From NCBI GenBank assembly GCA_910579575.1, contig CAJTUM010000009.1, forward strand, positions 32,035-80,472: a DNA stretch of 48,438 nucleotides. Direction: 5' to 3'. A program made the translations under genes and the position numbers. The first letter of the stretch is position 1. Each line of letters opens with the position of its first letter. Shown in pieces: positions 8,560 through 16,426 of this stretch. The DNA comes from an uncultured Eubacteriales bacterium (GTDB lineage Bacteria > Bacillota > Clostridia > Oscillospirales > Butyricicoccaceae). The notes beneath the pieces are model-generated. The model was not told where the DNA came from. It made no database searches and saw only the letters and a list, made by a program, of their open reading frames with translations.

Positions 8560-8780
8560 GCGACGGTCGAAAAGCGGAGAGATGCGTGAGCAAGACCGAT
8601 CGGGTCGACTGCGAAATTGAGCGGCTAAAATAGAAGCAAGCGAAACTGGGGCAGCAGATAGGCGCCGAAACCGACGAAGCCAAACGCAAAAACCTGGAAA
8701 AGCAGCTGGATTAGATAGAAGTCCAGCTGCGACAGAAGGACAACGACGCGTATCGAAAGCAGCATGCCAAATTCTCTTGA
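8560..8780 (+). pseudogene. Remnant of a coiled-coil (FlxA-like) protein with two amber codons
   Basis: One frame reads a charged coiled coil, including DCEIERLK, KQAKLGQQIGAETDEAKRKN and RQKDNDAYRKQHAKFS, ending in TGA 8778-8780 just before a strong terminator. It is interrupted by TAG at 8631-8633 and TAG at 8712-8714. Each sits where a Gln (CAG) would fit the heptads, so each could be a single C-to-T change. Resemblance to FlxA-like small coiled-coil proteins is weak. No suppressor is evident (tRNA-Gln in this window reads CAG). Confidence 0.5.
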
Positions 8781-8799
8781 CTCTCTTGATTCCGAAAAG

Positions 8800-8835
8800 G
8801 CGGCGGTTTTGGTCAGTCAAAACCGTCGCTTTTTT
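8800..8835 (+). terminator. Intrinsic terminator
   Basis: GCGGCGGTTTTG and CAAAACCGTCGC pair over 12 bp (one G-U), loop GTCAGT, then TTTTTT. It sits directly behind the coiled-coil remnant, showing that a transcribed gene once ended here. Confidence 0.85.
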
Positions 8836-9372
8836 CAGGAAAATTCACAGATTGCGAGAGGGGGGACGGCATATGACAAGAAAGGGAAAAGATTTGCTGC
8901 GTATTGACAGCGCGTTGGTCGGCGTTCTATTGTTCGACTGGTCTTTAACCGAGTCTATTCGGCCCCAAGGGCCGCAGGATTAAAACAACAGAGGGACAAC
9001 GCGCGACAGAGTTTTATAAAATGAACCTGCGAAAAAGAAGTTCAAAAAATTTTGAGGAACAGGGACCTATTCAGCAGACGAATCGCAGGCGAAAAGCGGT
9101 TTTTGAGTTGCGATAGAGAAGCCGACGCAGAACCGAATGAAAAAACAACCGCTTCTCTGCCTGAAAATCATCCGCTTCCTGAAATCTTTGAAAGGAAGTA
9201 TAAAAAGCGCTTCCCATGATAGACAGTCCGTGGTATACTGTGCTTTGGTATACTATGCTTTGGAATCTATCGTTGGCCGGTTTGTCTGTGCAGCGCGGCG
9301 CCTGGGCCGGAAGAACGAGCGATTTCTCTTCTGCCTTTTGAAATAATTATCTGGAAAAGGAGCGACGGAAAC
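8836..9372. other. Stretch without a recognisable gene
   Basis: No frame shows a known family. A 36-codon ORF (8873-8983) has a strong ribosome-site-like GAGAGGGGGGA ahead of its ATG but resembles nothing I know and is probably residue of the neighbouring decay. The right end holds the 15-bp tandem repeat and the ribosome site of the chemoreceptor gene. Confidence 0.5.
9232..9261. repeat. 15-bp tandem repeat containing TATACT
   Basis: GGTATACTGTGCTTT (9232-9246) is followed at once by GGTATACTATGCTTT (9247-9261), one base different. Each copy contains a TATACT -10-like hexamer. TTCCCA lies 17 bases upstream of the first copy as a weak -35, so the repeat may duplicate the chemoreceptor promoter's -10. 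Confidence 0.5.
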
Positions 9373-11397
9373 GTGACGGGAAAGCAAGCGAACTCCCGCG
9401 CCAACCGGGAGATCAGACGAAATCTAAATGGAAGGATATTGAAAAACACTACGCTCAATATCCTGATATTGGTGGTCGTATGTTGCGTCATTATGGCGCT
9501 TTCCATGCGGTCGCTTGCCAACAACATTTTGCTGGATAGCCTGCAACCGATGGCTCGGCAATCGGCCAAGACTGTGGAGGCCAACATTCATATGCTGGCA
9601 GACCGCATGATGACCATTGCCAACGACTCCAGAATGAATACGGTCGTCGACGCCGAAACGTCTCGGCCAGATTCTGCTGCAACCAGAGAAAACCGCAGGG
9701 CCGTATTGGAAGAGGCCGCAGAGATTTACGAGCTTTATACCATCGCCCTATACGACTTGGACGGACGGCTGACGCAGGGGCTGGACGGCGCGCCGGAAAG
9801 CCTGAGCAGCGATTTTTGGGCGCTTTTGAAAGAGACGGATAATTTGACGACCGATTCCTCTACTATCTATCAGGGCAAGCTGGGCGTTACCATGGGAATG
9901 CCTGTGAAGGAAAATGGAGAAACGGCGTTCTATGTAATAGGCGTCTATAAATACGACGCGCTCAACGATGTGATCAGCAGCATCAACCTGGGGAAAAGCG
10001 GAATGGCCTACATGGTCGACCGAGAGGGGCGCGTTACCGGCCATCCAGACCAGTCTCTGGTTCTCGGCGGCCGTTCTTTTGTTCAGCTCAACGGCGGCGA
10101 TCAAGCCGCGGCGGACCGGGCGACTGCCGGAGAAACAGGGTCGGCAGAGTTTCCTGTCGACGGCGAACAGATATTGGCGGCCTTTTCTCCCATTCGAGGG
10201 ACCCAGTGGTCGTTGGTCATTCAAATTCCAAAGTCTGATTATAACGGCTTGATTCATGGAGCGATGCTTGTGTCGATTTTGGCGACGCTGGCAGTTCTCA
10301 CAGTTTCCATCTTGCTGGTCCTGCGCCTGTCCCGCTCCATCTCTCGCCCGGTCAAAAGCGTAACAGACCGGATGGTGGCTCTCTCGGACGGCGATCTGCA
10401 TACAGAAACGCCTTCCGTTCACACGGGAGACGAGCTGGAGGTTATGACTCAGACGTTGGACGCTACAGTGGAAAGCGTAAATCGGTACATATCGGATATC
10501 CAGCATGTATTGACGCAGGTCGCAGGCGGCGACCTGCGCGCCGCGCCCCAAGTGGATTACAAAGGCGATTTTGTGTTGATTCGAGGCAGCCTGCGCGCCA
10601 TTACCGCGTTTATGAATGAAACGCTTCTGGGCTTCCGCGCCGCAGCAGATCGACTTACCGATATGGCGGAACAGTTGAACGGCCAATCGGTTCAGCTGCA
10701 TCAAGCTTCTTTGGAGCAGAATCAATCGACAGAGGAGCTGGTCCATGAGGTGACTCATGTGAAGGAAAGGTTGGCCCATGTGACAGAGAGCAGCGGCCAA
10801 ACTCGCGTCCAGACAGAAGAAATCACGCGGCGCATTCAAAACGCAAACGATCAAATGAGCGTTTTGTCTTCCGCGATGGACGATATCAATGCCAACGCGC
10901 AAAAAATTACAAAAATCGCGAATGATATCGAAGATATTGCGTTTCAGACCAACATCTTGTCCCTTAACGCCTCGGTAGAGGCGGCCCGTGCCGGAGCAGC
11001 TGGGAAAGGCTTTGCGGTGGTGGCCGACGAGGTGAAGCAGTTGGCCGCCAGAAGCGCAGAGGCCGCTCGAAGCGCCGCGGAGATGGTTGGAAATACCCAG
11101 GCGATTATTCAGACCGGCGTAGCGCTGACTGCCGGAACCGCAGATTCTCTCCGCGCGATTTTTGACGTTTCCGGGCAGATCAGAGCCATTTCCGATCAGT
11201 TGGCGGCGGCGGTAGAAGGGCAAGAAAGGGCTTTGGCCGTTATGGAAGAGCGGATTGACGCCATTTCCGCCATTGCGGACCGGAATTTGCAAAACGCGGG
11301 AGAAACCGAAAAATCCAGCGGCTCGCTGGCAAAAGAGGCTGAGGCGCTTCAGGTTCAGGTGCAAAAATTCATGCTGAAGGAGGATTGCGACAGATGA
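9373..11397 (+). CDS. Methyl-accepting chemotaxis protein
   Basis: A 674-residue transmembrane chemoreceptor. Order: short cytoplasmic N-terminus, TM1 (about 23-46), extracellular Cache-type sensor domain (about 47-295; GKSGMAYMVDREGRVTGHP is typical), TM2 (about 298-320), HAMP (RLSRSISRPVKSVTDRM onward) with a second HAMP-like repeat, and the signalling hairpin. The CheA/CheW-binding tip reads EDIAFQTNILSLNASVEAA, followed by GKGFAVVADEVKQLA. The start is GTG 9373 with AAAAGGAG upstream. The ligand is unknown. Its stop overlaps the start of a flavinylation-motif lipoprotein, suggesting the two are coupled and perhaps sense or handle a related redox signal (inference). Confidence 0.93.
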   Translation: MTGKQANSRANREIRRNLNGRILKNTTLNILILVVVCCVIMALSMRSLANNILLDSLQPMARQSAKTVEANIHMLADRMMTIANDSRMNTVVDAETSRPDSAATRENRRAVLEEAAEIYELYTIALYDLDGRLTQGLDGAPESLSSDFWALLKETDNLTTDSSTIYQGKLGVTMGMPVKENGETAFYVIGVYKYDALNDVISSINLGKSGMAYMVDREGRVTGHPDQSLVLGGRSFVQLNGGDQAAADRATAGETGSAEFPVDGEQILAAFSPIRGTQWSLVIQIPKSDYNGLIHGAMLVSILATLAVLTVSILLVLRLSRSISRPVKSVTDRMVALSDGDLHTETPSVHTGDELEVMTQTLDATVESVNRYISDIQHVLTQVAGGDLRAAPQVDYKGDFVLIRGSLRAITAFMNETLLGFRAAADRLTDMAEQLNGQSVQLHQASLEQNQSTEELVHEVTHVKERLAHVTESSGQTRVQTEEITRRIQNANDQMSVLSSAMDDINANAQKITKIANDIEDIAFQTNILSLNASVEAARAGAAGKGFAVVADEVKQLAARSAEAARSAAEMVGNTQAIIQTGVALTAGTADSLRAIFDVSGQIRAISDQLAAAVEGQERALAVMEERIDAISAIADRNLQNAGETEKSSGSLAKEAEALQVQVQKFMLKEDCDR

Positions 11398-11837
11398 GAC
11401 GAATTGTGCTCTTGCCGCTGTGCCTGCTGCTGGCGGCCTCGCTGTTGACGGCTTGCAGTAGGCAGGACGGCCTTCAGGACGGTTATTACACCGCCCAAGC
11501 AGCCGAATTTGATTTTGGTTGGAAGGAATATATTACGATCTTGGTGAAGGGCGGAAGCATTATTTCGGTTGAGTATAACGCAGAAAACGCCAGCGGCTTT
11601 ATCAAAAGCTGGGATAACGCCTATATGCAGACGATGCTCCATACGAACGGCACTTATCCCAACGAGTATACTCGTTATTATGCCGGCCAGCTGTTGGAGG
11701 GCCAAGGCAAGGGCGAAATTGACGCAATCACAGGGGCCTCTTCTTCCCATGGGTCTTTTCAGAAGCTGGCGCAGGCTGTGTTGGAGCAAGCGCGGCGGGG
11801 CGATTCCAGCATAGTGTTTGTGGATACGACCCAGTAA
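11394..11837 (+). CDS. FMN-binding-domain lipoprotein
   Basis: A 147-residue exported lipoprotein: charged N-terminus MRR, hydrophobic core, lipobox LLTAC with the acylated Cys near residue 19. The mature part is one FMN-binding domain (NqrC/RnfG type), ending in DAITGASSS. This fits the ApbE flavinylation motif Dxx(S/T)GA(S/T), so FMN would be attached covalently at S116. Expected location is the outer face of the membrane, as a one-electron carrier. ATG overlaps the chemoreceptor stop as ATGA, with GAAGGAGG ahead of it. No apbE, Rnf or Nqr genes are in the window, so the electron partner is unknown. Confidence 0.85.
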   Translation: MRRIVLLPLCLLLAASLLTACSRQDGLQDGYYTAQAAEFDFGWKEYITILVKGGSIISVEYNAENASGFIKSWDNAYMQTMLHTNGTYPNEYTRYYAGQLLEGQGKGEIDAITGASSSHGSFQKLAQAVLEQARRGDSSIVFVDTTQ

Positions 11838-11896
11838 GGCGGAAAGGGTTTTTTCTTGAGCGGCTTTCGGCTCGATTTTGGCGGTTATGCAAAACC

Positions 11897-11940
11897 AACG
11901 GCGGAAACTCCAGAAGGATACAGGGGTTTCCGCCGTTTCT
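11897..11940. terminator. Bidirectional terminator
   Basis: AACGGCGGAAAC and GTTTCCGCCGTT pair around a loop holding CTCC/GGGG, between the lipoprotein gene and the convergent aldo/keto reductase remnant. Confidence 0.7.
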
Positions 11941-11958
11941 CAAGGGAGAGGCCGGAGA

Positions 11959-13050
11959 TTATAAAATCTCTTCTCCGAAATATTGGGCGATTTCTTTCAT
12001 TCTGGCCATTTGACCCACATGGAAGGGACAGGCTTTTTCACAATGGCCGCATTGAACGCAGGCCGAAGCCTTGACGGACAGAGCTTGGTAATGGTCTGCG
12101 GCCATCTGGTCGCCGGTCAGGGCCAAGTCGTAATATTTGTTGATTCGGCCGATATCCATTCCAACGGGGCAAGGCAGGCAATGGTCGCAATAGACGCATA
12201 CGCCCTCCGCCAGTTGATCGGTAAAGCTGCTGATGACGGAATAATCCTTTTGGGCGGGAGTCGCCTCTAAATAGTCGAGAGCGTCCTGTAAATCTGCCAA
12301 GTTGCGGATACCGGGCAGAACGGACAGTACGGCCGGCCGGTCCAGCGCATATTGAATGCATTGGGTCGTCGTCAGAGCCTGCTTGAACTGGGAGCGCGCG
12401 CCGTCCAGCAACTGTCCGCCGGCATAGGGTTTCATAACCGTAATACCCAGCTCGGCGCTCTTGCATTCCCGGTAGAACTTGGCCCGCTCGGCGGCGTTTC
12501 CGTTGGCGTAATTGCCAATTTCAAAATCATAGAAGGGGTTGATGGAGAACATAAACAGGTCGATTACGCCAGAATCCAAAATGCGTCGGGCCGCCTCGGG
12601 GTTGTGAGAGGAAAATCCCAGATGGCGGATTACGCCCTCGGCCTTGAGGCCCTTCATATAATCCAGCAGGCCGCCGTGGAGCACACGCTCTACCTCGTCC
12701 AGGTCGTCGATGCAGTGAATCAGGCCAAAATCCGTATAATCGGTGTGAAGCGTCGGAGCTGGGCCTTGATTTCATCCAGCCGCTTGGAGGGGCCGCAGCG
12801 CCCGTCTTTGTAAACCATGCCGAAGTGCGATTGGGTGAAAACCTGGTCTCTACGCCCGTCAAGAGCTTTGGCCAGGGCCGGGAAAAATGGTTCCTGATAA
12901 ATCGATCCAATATCGATCAGGTTGACGCCATGTTGGATGGCTGTGTCGAACATCTGAACCATTTGCTGTTCGGAGCCGGAAAAACTGCCGGTTCCCAAGC
13001 CGATGACGCTGATTTTTTCTCCTCCATGGGGGTAAAACGCGGTATTGCAT
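11959..13050 (-). pseudogene. Aldo/keto reductase with C-terminal 4Fe-4S domain, two frameshifts
   Basis: Reading from ATG 13050 (ribosome site GGAGG) gives MQYRVLP and then leaves frame at a run of five C (13028-13032). With four C it continues as HGGEKISVIGLGTGSF, the classic start of this family. The frame breaks again near 12748, where RR should run into LHTDYTDFGLIHC. From 12684 the third piece (LGFSSHNPEAARRIL, then LPGI) is intact to the end, including a C-terminal ferredoxin part with CVYCDHCLPCP and CVQCGHCEKACP. Assembled length would be about 363 residues, normal for COG1453-type AKRs. Either a decayed gene or two sequencing errors; the neighbouring regulator is also broken, favouring decay. 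Confidence 0.82.
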
Positions 13051-13185
13051 ATCCAAACCTCCTGAAAACCATTAAAAATGAAACGTCTTATGAAGATAGA
13101 CTCATTATATGACGGCCGGTTCCAGAGCACAAGAATTGATATTGCATACCTTTCCATACTGAAAAATGATAACGATTTATTTGCC

Positions 13186-13214
13186 TTGACAAAACAGAAT
13201 AGCTGGATTATGAT
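13186..13214 (+). promoter_or_regulatory. Sigma-A promoter of the lysR-type gene
   Basis: TTGACA (13186-13191), 17 bases, TATGAT (13209-13214), with ATG 24 bases further on. Intact although the gene it drives carries a stop codon. Confidence 0.8.
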
Positions 13215-13237
13215 GCTTCAAAAAGGCAGGGGAAACT

Positions 13238-14140
13238 ATGAAGCTACAGACGTTGGAATATTTTATGGCGGTTGCTCGCGAGGGTAGCTTGTCTGCGGCT
13301 GCAAAATATCTGCATCTCTCGCAGCCAGCTCTTTCGCGGCAACTGCGGGAGCTGGAAGAGGAGCTGGGCAAACCGCTGTTGATCCGCGGCAGCTGAGGCG
13401 TTGCGTTGACAGCCGAGGGATTTTTACTCCAGGAACGAGGCCAGGATATTTTGGAGATGGTGAAAAAGACAAAGGACGCTGTTTCAGCCTCCCAGGAAAC
13501 GGTGGGCACCGTTGGAGTGGGCGCAGGAGAAACGGGCGGGCTCCGTTTTATCTTCCGCGTGTTTCGGGCTCTGCGGGTCTGTTATCCGAACATAAGCTGC
13601 CATGTGTTCAGCGGCGGCAGCGGCGAAATTCGAGAAAAACTGGATCGTGGATTGTTGGATTTTGGTATTCTATTTGACCCTGCGGACCTTTCGGATTTTC
13701 ATTCCATTCGCTTGCCCTGGAAGGACGCAGGCGGCGTGTTGATGCGGAACGATTGTCCGTTGGCGGAAAAAGAGAGCTTAGCGCCGGAAGATCTGTGGGA
13801 TAAACCGCTGATTATCTCTAACCAGCATCCCAGCGGCGGAATGCTCGCCACTTGGCTGGGGCGGGATTTTTCTCAACTGGATATCGCAGGGACATACAAT
13901 ATGCTATATAGCTGCGCGCAGATGGTGGAAGCGGGGTTAGGATATGCGGTGTGCCGCGCCGGCGTTCAAGAGATGACGGCCGGCGGCGTCCTGTGTTTTC
14001 GTCCCCTTGCGCCCAAGCAAGAGGTGGGCCTAAACCTGGTGTGGAAGCGCTATGCCGCCCTGACCCGGCCTTCGGAAAAATTTCTGGAATATCTGAAAAG
14101 GGAACTGGAAAGGGAGAAGAGCGGCCGGACAGAATCCTAA
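13238..14140 (+). pseudogene. LysR-family regulator interrupted by an in-frame TGA
   Basis: The N-terminal helix-turn-helix is excellent (LEYFMAVAREGSLSAAAKYL, then LSQPALSRQLRELEEELGK), and the same frame continues after a TGA at 13394-13396 as GVALTAEGFLLQERGQDILEMV and a normal effector-binding domain to 14140. The full protein would be 300 residues, the LysR norm. TGA stands where CGA (Arg) is typical (LIRGS-R-GV), i.e. a single C-to-T change. As it stands the product ends after 52 residues, or translation restarts to make a domain without DNA contacts. It is divergent from the broken aldo/keto reductase, its probable target. Confidence 0.82.
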
Positions 14141-14177
14141 ACAAACGCCGAAAGGACAGAGGCGGATTGCAGATAAA

Positions 14178-14215
14178 AAACGCCTCCAGGAAACCCTGGA
14201 GGCGTTTGCGTTTTT
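14178..14215. terminator. Bidirectional terminator
   Basis: AAACGCCTCCAGG and CCTGGAGGCGTTT form a 13-bp perfect stem, preceded by A and followed by GCGTTTTTC; it ends both the lysR remnant and the rpsF-ssb-rpsR operon. Confidence 0.85.
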
Positions 14216-14220
14216 CTGAA

Positions 14221-14469
14221 TTAGTCAGAAGTATAGGGCAGCAGAGCCAGGTGGCGAGCACGCTTGATCGCCTCGGTCAGCTGGCGCTGATGCATAGCGC
14301 AGGTACCCGTCATGCGGCGGGGCAGGATCTTGGCCCGGTCGCTGATATATTTGCGCAGCTTAGCAGTGTCTTTATAGTCGATGTGCTCGACTTTGTCCAC
14401 ACAGAACTGGCAAACCTTTCTGCGGCGGCGCTCTCTCATGGGCCGCTCGCTTCTTGTTTCATTAGCCAT
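14221..14469 (-). CDS. rpsR: 30S ribosomal protein S18
   Basis: An 82-residue protein matching S18: RRRRKVCQFCVDKVEHIDYKD, then LRKYISDRAKILPRRMTGTCAMHQRQL and the C-terminal AIKRARHLALLPY. S18 binds 16S rRNA as a heterodimer with S6. The Cys pattern (CQFC with the later TCAMHQ) is that of a zinc-binding C+ form. Third gene of rpsF-ssb-rpsR, the conserved order in Firmicutes, so translation is tied to S6 synthesis and the candidate S6:S18 leader. Confidence 0.97.
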   Translation of the reverse strand: MANETRSERPMRERRRRKVCQFCVDKVEHIDYKDTAKLRKYISDRAKILPRRMTGTCAMHQRQLTEAIKRARHLALLPYTSD

Positions 14470-14491
14470 TGTGGCGTCCTCCTTGTAAAAT

Positions 14492-14908
14492 TTAGAAGGG
14501 AAGCTCGCTGTCGTCGGCGCTCAATTCAGAGAAATCGCTGACGCTGGGCGCGACGTCAAAGGGAATAGCGCTGTCGTCCCGACGAGGTTGAGAATCCTTC
14601 TTTGATTCGGCGAAATAAACTTCATCCGCCACAACTTCAACCGATTTGCGCTTGTTGCCTTGCTTATCCTCCCAATTTCGGGTCTGGATACGGCCGCTTA
14701 CCGCCACCAGCATTCCCTTGTGGAACCACTTGGATACGAATTCTGCCGTAGAACGCCAGGCCACGATATCCAGAAAATCAGTCTGCTTATCCTGGCCGTA
14801 GGTACGATCCACCGCCAAGGTAAAAGAGGCCACGGCGATGTTATTGGGAGTATGACGCAGTTCAGGCTCGGCCACCAGCCGGCCCATCAGAATCGCTTTG
14901 TTCAGCAT
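14492..14908 (-). CDS. ssb: Single-stranded DNA-binding protein
   Basis: A 138-residue SSB with the OB fold: MLNKAILMGRLVAEPELRHT, VASFTLAVDRTYG, TDFLDIVAWRSTAEFVSKWFHKGMLV and SGRIQTRNWEDKQGNKR. It ends with the acidic tip DDSELPF, equivalent to the DDDIPF tail that recruits repair and replication proteins. The linker is short. It sits between rpsF and rpsR, the normal place for the essential SSB of Firmicutes. Confidence 0.97.
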   Translation of the reverse strand: MLNKAILMGRLVAEPELRHTPNNIAVASFTLAVDRTYGQDKQTDFLDIVAWRSTAEFVSKWFHKGMLVAVSGRIQTRNWEDKQGNKRKSVEVVADEVYFAESKKDSQPRRDDSAIPFDVAPSVSDFSELSADDSELPF

Positions 14909-14923
14909 AGCGTCACCCGGCCC

Positions 14924-15217
14924 TTACTCTTGGGCCACGATCAGCGAACGCATGACGCCGTCGGTGATGTTGTAAATACGGTCCAGTTCACGGGGGAACT
15001 CGGGCTTGCTCTCAAACTCAATGAGCGTGTAGTAGCCTTCGTTCATGTCGTTGATGGGGTAAGCCAGCCGGCGTTTGCCCCATTCGTTGACGTTGGTCAC
15101 GGTTCCGTTGGCCTCGATCAGCGTTTTGAACTTTTCGACCATAGCGGCGATGTTTTCTTCGCCCAGGTTGACGTCCACGATGAACACGGTTTCGTACTTG
15201 CCTGTAATTTTGGGCAT
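14924..15217 (-). CDS. rpsF: 30S ribosomal protein S6
   Basis: A 97-residue S6: YETVFIVDVNLGEENIAAMV, the NEWGKRRLAYPINDMNEGYY segment and FPRELDRIYNITDGVMRSLIV. First gene of the operon; ATG 15217 is preceded by AAAAGGAGG. The frame continues upstream but only into the leader region, which holds the promoter and a two-helix hairpin resembling the S6:S18 autoregulatory site. Confidence 0.97.
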   Translation of the reverse strand: MPKITGKYETVFIVDVNLGEENIAAMVEKFKTLIEANGTVTNVNEWGKRRLAYPINDMNEGYYTLIEFESKPEFPRELDRIYNITDGVMRSLIVAQE

Positions 15218-15239
15218 AATAATTGCACCTCCTTTTGGA

Positions 15240-15270
15240 CTTGTGGCCCGCGCTCCTTGGCGCGGACAAG
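15240..15270 (-). promoter_or_regulatory. Candidate S6:S18 ribosomal leader
   Basis: On the minus strand CTTGT pairs with ACAAG and CCGCGC with GCGCGG around the loop CAAGGA, leaving GCC unpaired between the helices. It lies between the promoter and the rpsF ribosome site. The known S6:S18 autoregulatory motif also has two helices beside a conserved CCG, but I cannot test the exact match. Confidence 0.5.
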
Positions 15271-15282
15271 GATAACATATCA

Positions 15283-15311
15283 ATCATACAGATAGACAGG
15301 CAAAATGTCAA
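15283..15311 (-). promoter_or_regulatory. Promoter of rpsF-ssb-rpsR
   Basis: On the minus strand TTGACA (15311-15306), a 17-base spacer and TATGAT (15288-15283), ahead of the leader hairpin and rpsF. Confidence 0.8.
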
Positions 15312-15394
15312 GGCTTTTTTCGCTATTTTTGCTTTTTTGCAGCGTTTGGAGCCGGCGGAAGCCGGGCCTCGCGATTTCATTTCTTAGGAAAATA

Positions 15395-15425
15395 ACAAAA
15401 AATAAGCGTCCTATAGACGCTTATT
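15395..15425 (-). terminator. Terminator of the coiled-coil gene
   Basis: On the minus strand AATAAGCGTC, loop TATAG, GACGCTTATT followed by TTTTGTTATTTT, 18 bases after the stop of the gene beginning at 16186. Confidence 0.85.
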
Positions 15426-15442
15426 GAGGAGAAACGCCGCGG

Positions 15443-16186
15443 CTACGCCTGAATATCCATTTGGGGGGCGGGAGCTTCCGCTGGGGTTGAGGCGGCATAC
15501 TGGGCGTATTGGCCGGCGGCTTCGGGGTAGGCTTTGGCCAGATCCTGGGCCTGTTGGCGCAGCTCCATGCGCACGGCGGCCATATGCTGCTGCATCCGGC
15601 TGTCGATTTCCGCTTCCCGCACATATCCGTTTTCCCGGATGGACCGGAGAGCTCGCCGGCGGGTAAGCTCGGTTTTCAGCCGCTGGGCCTCTCGTTCCCT
15701 CTGCTGGATCTGGGCTTTACGGCGGCGGGTCTCGGCGATTTTTTCCTGGTTCAGATCCCGTTTTTTCTTGCTGGCTCGGCCCAAGGCCTTTTGCAGCTGA
15801 TTGATGGCGGCTTTGATCTGAGGGGCGTTTTCCTCGTCCTGCCGCAGAGCCGTCCGCAACTGGGCGATGCGCCGCCGGGCGAAGCCTGCCGCCGAGCTGA
15901 CCTGGGCGGCGTTTCTGGCCCGGGCCAGCCGAGCGTAGGCCTCCATAGGTCCGTCGCCATAGCGGGCGTTTTTGGGCAGCTTGAGCTGCTCCCGGCGCTG
16001 CTCCGCCTTTTCTCGGGCCTGCTGAATCATCTCGTGCAAGCTCTGAATTTCTGCGTCCTCTTTGGGCGGCGGGAGCGGGGAAGCCGTTTGCTCCTGCTCC
16101 GGCTCTGTCTGAGCGGGCTGCTCTTGAGCCGCCTTGACAGCGGAATAGGGGAGAAAAGCCCCGCTGGCAATCCGCATATCGCTCAT
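15443..16186 (-). CDS. Arg/Gln-rich coiled-coil protein of unknown function
   Basis: 247 residues; I do not recognise the family. A Pro/Glu/Gln-rich N-terminal part (QEQPAQTEPEQEQTASPLPPP) leads into long Arg/Lys/Gln/Glu helices that should form coiled coils (REKAEQRREQLKLP, RRRKAQIQQREREAQRLKTE). The tail is Ala/Pro-rich and ends in MDIQA. There is no signal peptide or membrane helix, so it is probably cytosolic. Start at ATG 16186 with GGAAGGAGGG; the longer upstream frame has none. Monocistronic, with its own terminator, divergent from the glycosyltransferase gene. Confidence 0.7.
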   Translation of the reverse strand: MSDMRIASGAFLPYSAVKAAQEQPAQTEPEQEQTASPLPPPKEDAEIQSLHEMIQQAREKAEQRREQLKLPKNARYGDGPMEAYARLARARNAAQVSSAAGFARRRIAQLRTALRQDEENAPQIKAAINQLQKALGRASKKKRDLNQEKIAETRRRKAQIQQREREAQRLKTELTRRRALRSIRENGYVREAEIDSRMQQHMAAVRMELRQQAQDLAKAYPEAAGQYAQYAASTPAEAPAPQMDIQA

Positions 16187-16296
16187 AATAAGCCCTCCTT
16201 CCTGGGGCGAAAAGAAACCTCTTATTATCCATATCGACCAGACGCCGCCAAATCGAAAGGGCGGCAGGGAAATTTTATTCTTAAGAATTTTGCTCC

Positions 16297-16325
16297 TTGA
16301 CATTTTCCGCTTGGTTTCCTATAAT
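16297..16325 (+). promoter_or_regulatory. Consensus sigma-A promoter of the glycosyltransferase
   Basis: TTGACA (16297-16302), 17 bases, TATAAT (16320-16325): an exact consensus match, about 100 bases ahead of ATG 16427. A palindrome ATTCTTAAGAAT lies just upstream. Confidence 0.85.
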
Positions 16326-16426
16326 TGGAGCGATTGGAACAAATCATTTTGGGATTATTCCGGCGCGTTCGTCTATTGTCGTTGGGCTGAAACAACAATC
16401 AGCGCCAAGCGAAAAGGGGGAAGAGG

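Noticed and set aside
8035..8820. 261-codon minus-strand frame in the decayed region
   Set aside because: Runs antisense through the kinase and coiled-coil remnants and the terminator, with no recognisable domain.
9748..11364. 538-codon minus-strand frame opposite the chemoreceptor
   Set aside because: Lies fully antisense to a clear MCP gene, has no ribosome site and no family motifs; an effect of GC-rich codon positions.
12145..12160. GCCGATAT sigma-28-like -10 on the plus strand
   Set aside because: Inside the aldo/keto reductase remnant, without a TAAA at the right distance; expected by chance.
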